Notes: generated by a model not told the origin, from the sequence alone. A DNA stretch of 8,241 nt from Desulfobacterales bacterium C00003106 (GCA_001751015.1 MAXM01000125.1:1-8241); one strand, 5' to 3'; shown: positions 1 to 6,015, numbered from the stretch's first letter. Program-made: numbers and translations.

Positions 1-56
1 TCTAATTCCTTGATCCTTTGTTCCAATTCTTCATAGGCTGGTTTTTTGCCCATCAT
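1..56 (-). CDS. N-terminal fragment of a probable PAS/sensor histidine kinase
   Basis: Read on the minus strand, 18 codons are visible before the window edge, giving MMGKKPAYEELEQRIKEL. This opening (a GKKP/KKPTYEELEQR-type start leading into a Glu/Lys/Leu-rich coiled coil) is one I associate with PAS-domain sensor kinases and response-regulator hybrids of Desulfobacterota. No catalytic domain is in view, so the function is inferred only from this signature. A GAAGGG ribosome-binding sequence (61-66) lies 4 bases before the ATG at 56 and 7 before the ATG at 53, so either may be the start. A further in-frame ATG at 68 has no such sequence. The gene is divergent from the CBS/antiporter pair. 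Confidence 0.5.
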   Translation of the reverse strand, partial: MMGKKPAYEELEQRIKEL

Positions 57-178
57 AAAACCCTTCATTGATTATGGTAGAAATGGTCCTAACGATTTGG
101 TATCCACTAATATCACATATGAGCTATTATCAATTCCAAAGGTGCTTATCTCTTGTTTTCGTTCAGGCACTGAATACA

Positions 179-207
179 ATTATAATGCATAATAAACTAC
201 TATTAAA
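179..207 (-). promoter_or_regulatory. Candidate sigma-70-like promoter for the partial kinase gene
   Basis: On the minus strand a TTTAAT -35-like box (202-207) is followed after 17 bases by a perfect TATAAT -10 box (179-184). It points toward the kinase gene and would give a leader of about 120 bases. The -35 box is poor (three of six) and the region is AT-rich, so chance occurrence is possible. Confidence 0.35.
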
Positions 208-309
208 GATGAAATTTTCCTTTACGCATCAAGGACGTAGACTTTTTGGCCAAAACATCCTCAGGCTGATCCCCGTTGCGTCCGCTGCCTTTATTTGAAG
301 ACCGGGGGA

Positions 310-338
310 TTGTATTCCCGCGACTATTGGTATATATT
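310..338 (+). promoter_or_regulatory. Weak candidate promoter for the CBS/antiporter pair
   Basis: TTGTAT (310-315), a 17-base spacer and TATATT (333-338) form a sigma-70-like arrangement. It is directed toward the CBS gene and would give a leader of roughly 190 bases. The -10 box matches five of six and the -35 only three of six. The long leader would include the hairpin at 411-440. Confidence 0.25.
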
Positions 339-410
339 GCAACGCAGGGAACCATCCGACATTTTTCAAATCTTCCTGTTTGCGGCAGTTCCCCATCATT
401 GAACAGCAAC

Positions 411-440
411 CGGGGACGGACAGGGAAGACTGTCTGTGCC
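411..440. repeat. REP-like imperfect palindrome
   Basis: The arms ACGGACAG (416-423) and CTGTCTGT (430-437) pair over 8 bp with one G-U pair around a GGAAGA loop. After one mismatch, two more G-C pairs follow. The left part, CGGGGACGGA (411-420), matches CGGGGATGGA at 2275-2284 in 9 of 10 bases, so it may belong to the same dispersed family as the hairpin at 2270-2305. No T-run follows, so it is not a standard intrinsic terminator. Confidence 0.45.
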
Positions 441-538
441 ACTTGAGATGACTGACATGTGACGGAAGCGTTTGACGCCTCTGAAACCAAGGAACGGCGA
501 CGGGAAACGCTACCCATATGAATGACCGGGAGAGATAG

Positions 539-1027
539 ATGGTTGACATTGATCTGTTGGAGGAACTCGGACGTGTTATGGTTGCCGATATCATGGTCAC
601 TGATGTGATTACAGTGGAACCTGATGAGCGGCTTGAAAATGTGCTCAGGATATTCAGGGACAAGACCTTCAAGGGGGTCCCGGTTACAAAAAAGGGGCGT
701 CTTTTGGGTATGGCCTATGCAGTCGATCTCCTGAAGGTCTTTTTTATGCGAAAAAGCGCGATCCCCGATATCGGAGAGGCATTCACTCTTGTCAGTCTGA
801 TGAATACAAAAGGGGCGGTCGATCGGTTCATGTGCCGAAGACCGGTAACAACATATCCTTCAGACGATATTGTCGGAGTTTCAAAAAAAATGGCAAGGAC
901 TGATACTTATGCCATTCCTGTCGTCAAAAAGGGGTCGGCCAACTGGCGCGATAACGGGATTTTTCTCGGCATGGTCACTCTTTCGGATGTAATTCCTCTA
1001 ATCTATCAGGCGGTCGTAAAGGAATAG
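539..1027 (+). CDS. Tandem CBS-domain protein
   Basis: This encodes a 162-residue soluble protein made almost entirely of two CBS motifs. CBS1 covers about residues 15-68 (VADIMVTDVITVEPDE, then GVPVTKKGRLLGMAYAVDLL). CBS2 covers about 94-158 (VDRFMCRRPVTTYPSDD, then YAIPVVKKG and FLGMVTLSDVI). CBS pairs fold as a Bateman module that binds adenine nucleotides or SAM and usually reports energy state to a partner. No enzymatic domain is fused to it. The start is supported by GGGAG at 528-532, six bases before the ATG. The antiporter gene begins 25 bases after the stop, so the likely partner is that transporter; this is inference from position. The ligand cannot be read from the sequence. Confidence 0.88.
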   Translation: MVDIDLLEELGRVMVADIMVTDVITVEPDERLENVLRIFRDKTFKGVPVTKKGRLLGMAYAVDLLKVFFMRKSAIPDIGEAFTLVSLMNTKGAVDRFMCRRPVTTYPSDDIVGVSKKMARTDTYAIPVVKKGSANWRDNGIFLGMVTLSDVIPLIYQAVVKE

Positions 1028-1052
1028 GGAACGGTTACGGCAACAACTCCTT

Positions 1053-2246
1053 ATGTTTGAAACGATTCTTGCCATATCATTGATTCTTTTCCTTTCAAAG
1101 CTGATCGGAGATCTCTTTGACCGGATAAGACAACCTGCTATCCTGGGTGAACTGACGGCAGGGATCCTTCTTGGCGCTCACCTGCTTGGACCCTTTCTCT
1201 TTTCAGAACCCCTGCACGAAATAGAATATATGCAGGTTCTTTCCCAGGTCGGAGCGATGTTTCTTCTTTTTATGGCAGGCTACAGCCAGGTCAATATAGA
1301 CAAACTTCTGCAATTTGGGGGCCGCTCGATTGGTATTGCCTGTGTGGAGGCGCCCCTCTCTTTTGCGGCGGGTTTTGGGATAGGTTGGCTCTTTGATTAT
1401 GATATAATAGCATCTTTTTTTACCGGACTGGCGCTCTCCATTACAGGCATCGGAGTGACCGTGAGGACCCTGATGGACCTGAACCGCCTTCAGACCGACT
1501 ATGGCATGAACATACTCGGAATAGCGATTGTCGATGCTATCTGCGGGCTGTTTTTCCTGTCGTTTTTGACCGCATTCGCACATTCACAGGAGGATGCTTC
1601 CCTCTACACAATGGGCTTTACCGTTCTTAAGATCGGCCTCTTTTTCGGTGGCGCAATCCTGTTTGACAGGGTTGTTCTCTCTCCAATTGCTTTGCTTGCT
1701 GATCACATGAATGTTGCTGAGTCAAAGGTGGCGCTGGTTCTTTCAACCCTGTTTCTATTCAGTTATGTGGCGGACCGGGTCGGGCTTCATTTTATCATAG
1801 GAAGTTTTGTGTCAGGAATCATCATCGCGAGACATGCGGATTTTGCTCAGAAAGAGATCAATCATAAACTGAATGGGATTGCGTACGGTCTCTTTGTGCC
1901 GATCTTTTTCGGCGTTCTTGGAGCACGAATCGATTTCGGGATACTGAAAGACGGCGGGCTTTTTGCCGTGGCTTTTATATTGACCGGAATGTTTGCCAAA
2001 TGCCTCGGTGGCACACTTGGCGCAAAGATTGCCGGATACCCCTTGATGAGAGCGTTTGTTGTCGGAACCGGACTGATCCCGAGAGCAGGAGTGGGGTTAG
2101 TCATGGCCTCTCTTGCTCTTTCTGCCGGTCTCATTGACGAGAAGATATTTGCCGCAGTAGTGGGAATGGTTGCAGTAACAGTGGTATTTACCCCCCTGGC
2201 TCTGAAATATGCAATACAGATTCTTGAGAGAGAAGACCTCAAATGA
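1053..2246 (+). CDS. Cation/proton antiporter homologue (CPA2, Na+/H+ exchanger fold)
   Basis: This encodes a 397-residue, very hydrophobic inner-membrane protein with about 12-13 membrane segments, the usual length for a transporter core without the KefB/C nucleotide-binding tail. Family features are RQPAILGELTAGILLG (about 26-41), GLALSITGIGVTVRTL (125-140), IIGSFVSGIIIAR (248-260) and LFVPIFFGVLGARIDF (280-295). The family exchanges Na+ or K+ for protons. In the segment that normally carries the transport Asp pair, it reads AIVDAICG, with D161 kept but A162 where the second Asp is expected. A later motif, often RGEVGL in relatives, is RAGVGL (344-349). Ion specificity, or even transport activity, is therefore uncertain. 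No clear ribosome-binding site precedes the ATG, so coupling to the upstream CBS gene is likely. Confidence 0.88.
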   Translation: MFETILAISLILFLSKLIGDLFDRIRQPAILGELTAGILLGAHLLGPFLFSEPLHEIEYMQVLSQVGAMFLLFMAGYSQVNIDKLLQFGGRSIGIACVEAPLSFAAGFGIGWLFDYDIIASFFTGLALSITGIGVTVRTLMDLNRLQTDYGMNILGIAIVDAICGLFFLSFLTAFAHSQEDASLYTMGFTVLKIGLFFGGAILFDRVVLSPIALLADHMNVAESKVALVLSTLFLFSYVADRVGLHFIIGSFVSGIIIARHADFAQKEINHKLNGIAYGLFVPIFFGVLGARIDFGILKDGGLFAVAFILTGMFAKCLGGTLGAKIAGYPLMRAFVVGTGLIPRAGVGLVMASLALSAGLIDEKIFAAVVGMVAVTVVFTPLALKYAIQILEREDLK

Positions 2247-2269
2247 CAGGGAAGATACACGGGATCATA

Positions 2270-2305
2270 AGGAACGGGGATGGAAGTTATTTCGTCCCCG
2301 TTTCT
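2270..2305. repeat. Strong REP-like hairpin (16-bp stem, GTTA loop)
   Basis: AGGAACGGGGATGGAA (2270-2285) pairs with TTTCGTCCCCGTTTCT (2290-2305) over 16 bp, with three G-U pairs and a GTTA loop. It lies between the convergent antiporter and methyltransferase genes. The methyltransferase TAA stop is in the loop (2287-2289). It could act as a bidirectional transcription stop or RNA-end protector, but there is no T-run on either side. A 15-base piece, AAGTTATTTCGTCCC, recurs at 4234-4248, which points to a dispersed repeat rather than a plain terminator. Confidence 0.75.
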
Positions 2306-2922
2306 AAGGATGCCCCCCGTTTCTTAGCCCGTTTCCGCATCAGACAGACCCAGGCCCCTGGCGGCGTTGTACGATTAGATTCGAAATGGCTTGAGTGGAG
2401 CGACAGTATCTCAAAATGCGGCTCTACCGCATTGACTATTTCTCCTGCTGTATGCCGGGGCGGACCATGGTCGCGAGGCGCGTCGTCGGCGCTGCCGATG
2501 ATGCTCAGCCAGAGTCCGTCTTCTTCCAGATGAAAGGCCGCGTTATCCACGAACCGGTTTCTTTGTTCGTCAGACCTGAAGGAATGAAAACATCCCCTGT
2601 CGAACAGAAGGCCAAAAGGAGCGCCGGATATCTTGTCTCGCAGGAAATCAGCCACAACAAACCGGCATTCAACGCCGGCGTCAGATGCCTTATCTCCTGC
2701 CTTTTGTATGGCGATTTCAGAGAGATCAGAGCCCGTCACCCTGAAGCTGTGCCGGGCAAGCCAGATGGCATTATCCCCGGTCCCGCAGCCGACTTCCAAT
2801 GTCCTGCAACCCGGAATCGGCCTTTTTGTCACCATGTCGATGAGATTGAAATCCGGCCTGCCCGTATCCCAGGGGATGTCTGCGGTCTTGTATCGTTCAT
2901 GCCAGCGATTCTGTATAGACAT
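2287..2922 (-). CDS. Class I SAM-dependent methyltransferase (TPMT/TehB-like)
   Basis: This encodes a cytoplasmic protein of 211 residues. The N-terminus has the WHERYKTADIPWDTGRP stretch (about residues 6-22) typical of small thiopurine/tellurite-type methyltransferases. It is followed by SAM-binding motif I, LEVGCGTGDNAIWLA (about 42-56), with an acidic loop at GSDLSE (64-69) and the LLFDRGCFHSF segment near 105-115. The methyl acceptor cannot be deduced. The ATG at 2922 shares its A with the mtnA TGA (TGATG), so translation is probably coupled; a TTG one codon upstream is the alternative. The natural end seems to be near WVCLMRKR. The remaining residues, AKKRGASLETGTK, are encoded by low-complexity repeat and hairpin DNA, and the stop lies in the hairpin loop. 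Confidence 0.85.
   Translation of the reverse strand: MSIQNRWHERYKTADIPWDTGRPDFNLIDMVTKRPIPGCRTLEVGCGTGDNAIWLARHSFRVTGSDLSEIAIQKAGDKASDAGVECRFVVADFLRDKISGAPFGLLFDRGCFHSFRSDEQRNRFVDNAAFHLEEDGLWLSIIGSADDAPRDHGPPRHTAGEIVNAVEPHFEILSLHSSHFESNRTTPPGAWVCLMRKRAKKRGASLETGTK
2296..2337. repeat. Short direct repeats CCCCGTTTCTWAG at the methyltransferase 3' end
   Basis: CCCCGTTTCTAAG (2296-2308) recurs as CCCCGTTTCTTAG (2315-2327) with a 19-base period. A shorter third piece, CCCGTTTCCG (2328-2337), follows. The first copy is part of the right arm of the hairpin. The repeats encode the lysine/arginine-rich C-terminal residues of the methyltransferase. Confidence 0.55.
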
Positions 2923-3953
2923 CAAAACATCTCTGCGAGCGAAGAACCAAAAGGCGGAAGCGCAATCCCTTTTTCCGTGATAATGCCGGATATATTCCGG
3001 TTCGGGGTTACATCAAATGCCGGATTTTTCACTGCAACGCCGTCCGGGGCTATACGTTTCCCCTGAAAATGTGTGACTTCCTCGGGCGGGCGCTCTTCTA
3101 TGGGAATCTGATCGCCTGTTGGGGTGTCTCTGTCGATTGAAGAAAGGGGAGCGGCCACGTAGAACGGTATATCATGGGTCCCGGCAAGGACCGCCACCAT
3201 ATAGGTCCCGATTTTATTGGCTACGTCCCCGTTGGCTGCGATCCTGTCCGCTCCTACAATCACTGCATTCACTTCCCCCTTATACATGAGATAACCTGAC
3301 ATATTGTCCGTGATCAGTGTTACCGGGATATCGGATTTCATCATCTCCCATGCAGTCAGTCTTGCGCCCTGGAGGAAAGGCCGGGTTTCATCGGCTATCA
3401 CCCTGATTTTCTTTCCCTTTTCAACGGCGGCCCGTATCACGCCAAGCGCTGTGCCGTAACCACCTGTGGCCAGCGCACCGGCATTGCAGTGGGTGAGGAC
3501 GCAGTCACCGTCTTTGAGCAGGGCTTGGCCATGCCGCCCGATAGACCTGTTTATGCGGATGTCTTGCTTGAGCATTTCTTCGGATTCCCTGAACAGAATG
3601 GTCTTGATCGTGTCAGCCCCCTCGCTCCTGTGATCTGCGACGAGCCGTTCCATCCGCTCAACGGCCCATGCAAGGTTGACTGCTGTAGGACGCGCGGCCT
3701 TGATTTCTTCGCATATCCGGCTCAGCCTTTCCTGGAACAGGTCTATCCTTTTTGCCCGAACGCTGCGTGCGCCAAGCGCAACCCCCATGGCAGCGGCGAC
3801 ACCAATGGCCGGGGCGCCGCGTATCACCATCCGTCTAATGGCATCGATTACGCTGCGGTAGTTTGCGCACACAAAATATTTTTCTTCGCGTGGCAGCTTC
3901 CTCTGGTCGATCATCAATACCCTGTTATCTTTCCATCTGATAGTCTCAATCAT
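2922..3953 (-). CDS. mtnA: S-methyl-5-thioribose-1-phosphate isomerase
   Basis: This encodes 343 residues from the ATG at 3953, the usual length for MtnA of the eIF2B-alpha/beta/delta-like isomerase family. It converts methylthioribose-1-phosphate to methylthioribulose-1-phosphate in the salvage of methylthioadenosine left by SAM-using reactions. Visible hallmarks are IRGAPAIGVAAAMG (about 45-57), THCNAGALATGGYGTALG (about 154-171) with the catalytic Cys, DETRPFLQGARLTAWE (188-203), and VGADRIAANGDVANKIGTY (about 233-251) with the catalytic Asp. A TTG three codons upstream extends the frame, but it is only one base from the AAGG ribosome-binding sequence (3964-3967). The ATG, 10 bases from it, is preferred. 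It is the first gene of a unit with the methyltransferase. No other Met-salvage gene is in view. Confidence 0.95.
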   Translation of the reverse strand: MIETIRWKDNRVLMIDQRKLPREEKYFVCANYRSVIDAIRRMVIRGAPAIGVAAAMGVALGARSVRAKRIDLFQERLSRICEEIKAARPTAVNLAWAVERMERLVADHRSEGADTIKTILFRESEEMLKQDIRINRSIGRHGQALLKDGDCVLTHCNAGALATGGYGTALGVIRAAVEKGKKIRVIADETRPFLQGARLTAWEMMKSDIPVTLITDNMSGYLMYKGEVNAVIVGADRIAANGDVANKIGTYMVAVLAGTHDIPFYVAAPLSSIDRDTPTGDQIPIEERPPEEVTHFQGKRIAPDGVAVKNPAFDVTPNRNISGIITEKGIALPPFGSSLAEMF

Positions 3954-3991
3954 CTCTTTCAAACCTTAACTATAAGTCTGTTGATTACATT

Positions 3992-4019
3992 GAAATTAGA
4001 AAATAGAAATTGGAAATTT
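3992..4019. repeat. Heptamer tandem repeat (GAAATTN)x4
   Basis: Four consecutive 7-base units start at 3992, 3999, 4006 and 4013: GAAATTA, GAAAATA, GAAATTG and GAAATTT. One unit has a single change. The array begins about 40 bases upstream of the mtnA start. A variable unit number could alter promoter spacing. Confidence 0.7.
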
Positions 4020-4178
4020 GGCCTTCATGCTATTGTACTGCTGATGAACGTATTGGCTGATAGCCCACGGCGTGTCGTGCCAGACCATATCTGACAACTC
4101 TTCTGCCGAGCCCTAAACATCCAATTTGCAACCTCGTTTCATCTCTCCCAAATCTATACTTTCCGATTTCAACTTTTA

Positions 4179-4192
4179 AGCCGTGAACGGCT
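4179..4192. repeat. Small hairpin sharing its core with the mobile-element end
   Basis: AGCCG (4179-4183) and CGGCT (4188-4192) form a 5-bp stem with a TGAA loop. The core CCGTGAACGG (4181-4190) is identical to 6051-6060 in the right inverted repeat of the element downstream of selA. It may be a solitary remnant of such an end, or coincidence. Confidence 0.35.
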
Positions 4193-4229
4193 GCTGAATT
4201 ATTTTCCCTTTATGAAACTATCATAACTT

Positions 4230-4250
4230 GGGAAAGTTATTTCGTCCCTA
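4230..4250. repeat. REP-like copy, right half conserved
   Basis: AAGTTATTTCGTCCC (4234-4248) is identical to 2284-2298, including the GTTA loop and the right arm of the 16-bp hairpin. The left arm is shortened, so only a weak stem can form. Together with the inverted partner at 4306-4322 it may form a REP doublet. Confidence 0.6.
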
Positions 4251-4305
4251 AGGGCCTTTAACATTCTTATGTTCAGGCTTCAAGAAAAAGATTCCGGATT
4301 GTGTT

Positions 4306-4322
4306 AGGAACGGGTACGAAAT
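4306..4322. repeat. Inverted REP-like half-site upstream of selA
   Basis: AGGAACGGGTACGAAAT matches the reverse complement of 2289-2305 in 15 of 17 bases. It faces the copy at 4230-4250 across about 55 bases, with ATTTCGTCCC on one side and GGGTACGAAAT on the other. It ends 31 bases before the selA start and so would lie in the selA leader. Confidence 0.5.
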
Positions 4323-4353
4323 CTTTAGGCTGCTTTTTGACAAGGATCAGGAG

Positions 4354-5799
4354 ATGGACAGGAAACAAGAGTTGTTGCGAAGACTTCCGGGTGTGGACAG
4401 CCTTCTTCTCGCTATTGAAGAAAAGGGTCTGGCTGCGGATATGCCGAGGGGCTTGGTCGTCCGATGTGTCAGGGACGTCCTGGAACGGTTACGGCACGAA
4501 ATCCTCGGTGCGGATGATGCCAACAACGGTCTGCTTCCTGATTCTGAAGACTCGATCCTTGAAATGGTGCGAAATGCCATGGAACGTGCGATGAAATTCA
4601 ATCTGAAACATGTGATCAATGCTACCGGGGTGGTGATTCATACGAATATGGGACGCTCCCTTCTGCCGGAAAAGGCGGTGGAACACCTGATTCGCGTTTC
4701 GACGAGGTATTCAAACCTCGAATTTGATCTCGCAGGGGGCGTAAGGGGGTCCCGATACACGGCAGTGGAAGATATCCTGTTGGAATTGACCGGCGCTGAA
4801 GCGGCCATGGTGGTAAACAATAATGCCGGCGCGGTTTTTCTGGCCCTGGATACCCTTGCCCGTGGATCTGAAGTGATCGTGTCGCGCGGCCAGCTCGTGG
4901 AGATAGGCGGGTCGTTCCGCATCCCGGATGTTATGGGAGCAAGCGGCGCTGATCTTGTTGAGGTGGGGACGACGAACCGGACACATCCTGCTGATTACGA
5001 AAGGGCCATAACCGAAAGGACCTCGCTTCTGCTCAAGGTGCATACAAGCAATTACAGTGTGGTCGGATTTACCTGCCAGGTCGCGACAGAAGATCTGGTC
5101 ACTCTTGCAAACCGCTTTGATGTCCCTGTGATGGAAGACCTGGGCAGTGGAAGCCTTGTCGATTTTTCCAGGTACGGGCTGACAAAGGAGCCGACCATAG
5201 AAGAAGCGGTCAAGGCAGGTGTGGATGTCTTGACTTTCAGCGGCGACAAGATGCTTGGAGGTCCGCAGGCCGGGATTATTCTGGGCAAGAGGGTGTTCAT
5301 AGAAAGAATCAGGAAAAATCCCATGAATAGAGCCCTGCGCATAGACAAGATGACGCTTGCAGCCCTTGAAGCGACACTTCGCATTTACAGGGATATGCAG
5401 GATGCCATCTCCTCCATCCCAACGCTGAGGATGTTGACGCTCCGAAAACAGGCGATCACCCGGAGAGGGAAAAGACTGAAAAAGGGATTGGACAAGTGGA
5501 ATGAAGACCGCCTGAAAGTTTTCCTTCTCGACGGTTCATCGCGCGTGGGAGGCGGAGCCATGCCGCTTCAGGATCTTCCCACGACCCTTGTGGGGATTGA
5601 AATAGAAAAGGTATCCGCAAACGCATTGGAAGAGTTCATGCGCGGGTATGATCCGCCGGTCATAGGAAGGATAGAAAACGACCGGTTCTTGATCGATCTG
5701 AGAACCGTTCAAAAAGGAGAAGAGAGGATCATAGAGAACTGTCTGAGATCAGCGTTGCAGGATTTGCAGCCGGGAAGAGAAGAAATGGTTGTGGATTGA
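4354..5799 (+). CDS. selA: L-seryl-tRNA(Sec) selenium transferase
   Basis: This encodes 481 residues, close to the usual 460-480. SelA is a cytoplasmic, PLP-dependent decameric enzyme that converts Ser-tRNA(Sec) to selenocysteinyl-tRNA using selenophosphate. Visible hallmarks are MDRKQELLRRLPGVDSLL at the N-terminus, HVINATGVVIHTNMGRS (about 86-102), NLEFDLAGGVRGSR (121-134), VVNNNAGAV (153-161), LVEVGTTNRTHPADY (201-215), and the PLP lysine K299 within TFSGDKMLGGPQAGI. The ATG is supported by AAGGA (4342-4346), seven bases upstream. No selB, selD or tRNA-Sec is adjacent, although selB commonly follows selA. The downstream mobile element may have changed the neighbourhood. The gene implies that the host makes selenoproteins, but none is recognisable in this window. 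Confidence 0.97.
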   Translation: MDRKQELLRRLPGVDSLLLAIEEKGLAADMPRGLVVRCVRDVLERLRHEILGADDANNGLLPDSEDSILEMVRNAMERAMKFNLKHVINATGVVIHTNMGRSLLPEKAVEHLIRVSTRYSNLEFDLAGGVRGSRYTAVEDILLELTGAEAAMVVNNNAGAVFLALDTLARGSEVIVSRGQLVEIGGSFRIPDVMGASGADLVEVGTTNRTHPADYERAITERTSLLLKVHTSNYSVVGFTCQVATEDLVTLANRFDVPVMEDLGSGSLVDFSRYGLTKEPTIEEAVKAGVDVLTFSGDKMLGGPQAGIILGKRVFIERIRKNPMNRALRIDKMTLAALEATLRIYRDMQDAISSIPTLRMLTLRKQAITRRGKRLKKGLDKWNEDRLKVFLLDGSSRVGGGAMPLQDLPTTLVGIEIEKVSANALEEFMRGYDPPVIGRIENDRFLIDLRTVQKGEERIIENCLRSALQDLQPGREEMVVD

Positions 5800-5832
5800 C
5801 GAGCCGGCATGGTTGACAAATATAAGCCGGTA

Positions 5833-5843
5833 AGATAAGTGTA
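5833..5843 (+). repeat. Left copy of the direct repeat flanking the element
   Basis: AGATAAGTGTA is repeated exactly at 6065-6075. Taking the element ends as TGTAAC...GTTACA, the strictly flanking part is GATAAG (5834-5839), consistent with a target-site duplication. Confidence 0.65.
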
Positions 5844-5985
5844 ACTGTTCACGGGCTCAGGGTTATCCTTGCTTGAAGGCCTCAAGTACTTGATAAAATC
5901 ACGAATAGCAACGCGGGCGTCTCCAGCATGATTATACACGTCCTGAAACTTAGCTTTCGTTATCCTCAACTCGTTCTATTCTCAT
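5840..5985 (-). pseudogene. Internally deleted four-helix-bundle (S23/IVS-type) protein gene
   Basis: On the minus strand an ATG at 5985, preceded by GGAAAAGG, opens MRIERVEDNES and then a stop. This resembles the usual start of four-helix-bundle S23 proteins (of the MRIERFEDLEAWQKA type). One frame over, from about 5960, the sequence continues as AKFQDVYNHAGDARVAIRD and then FIKYLRPSSKDN. This looks like the last helix and tail of the same family (a YxxAxEVxRMIxxFIKxLR pattern). A normal protein has about 110-125 residues, so roughly 70-80 central residues are missing and the frame is shifted. The right-hand frame runs on without a stop through the element end into selA antisense. The product is therefore almost certainly non-functional. 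Such proteins are found in 23S rRNA intervening sequences and at other genomic sites; their function is poorly known. Confidence 0.6.
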
Positions 5986-6015
5986 GCCTTTTCCATTCAG
6001 AACTCACGAATCAAC

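Larger units (their letters stand above)
57..538. other. Gene-free divergent intergenic region
   Basis: This is 482 bases between the divergent partial kinase gene and the CBS gene. The first 180 or so bases are visibly AT-rich and probably carry the kinase promoter. The remainder is more GC-rich and holds a REP-like hairpin at 411-440. Open frames crossing it on both strands have no ribosome-binding site or family resemblance, and two of them run into the CBS gene antisense. A six-codon ATG frame at 518 (MNDRER then stop) ends just before the CBS start and is probably incidental. Confidence 0.6.
3954..4353. other. Gene-free divergent intergenic region rich in short repeats
   Basis: This is 400 bases between the divergent mtnA and selA genes. 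No reading frame here has a start, ribosome-binding site or recognisable motif. A start-less minus-strand frame of about 44 codons (roughly 4050-4170) resembles nothing I know. The stretch contains a heptamer repeat, a small hairpin sharing 10 bases with the end of the mobile element downstream of selA, and two REP-like half-palindromes. Promoters for both genes should lie here, but I found none convincing. Confidence 0.6.

Noticed and set aside
203..672. Overlapping minus-strand frames of 104 and 147 codons
   Set aside because: They are antisense to the CBS gene and the intergenic region, have serine/arginine-rich shadow composition, and lack ribosome-binding sites or motifs.
2270..2305. Classical rho-independent terminator
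   Set aside because: The stem is strong but no run of T follows on either strand. A terminator role remains possible, but the sequence recurs elsewhere, so repeat is the better label.
2395..3066. Plus-strand frame of 223 codons
   Set aside because: It is antisense to the well-supported methyltransferase and mtnA genes, and its peptide resembles no family.
3489..4094. Plus-strand frame of 201 codons
   Set aside because: It is mostly antisense to mtnA. Its end runs into the repeat-rich intergenic region without any recognisable domain.
4336..4341. TTGACA as a -35 box for selA
   Set aside because: It lies only about 13 bases before the ATG, so any transcript would start inside the gene.
5813..5818. 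TTGACA downstream of selA as a gmhA promoter
   Set aside because: No acceptable -10 box lies 16-18 bases downstream, and about 300 bases including the mobile element separate it from gmhA.
5797..5835. Read-through of the selA TGA as selenocysteine (next stop about 12 codons on)
   Set aside because: SelA proteins normally end here, the extension has no conserved sequence, and I see no stem-loop suited to a bacterial SECIS just after the TGA.
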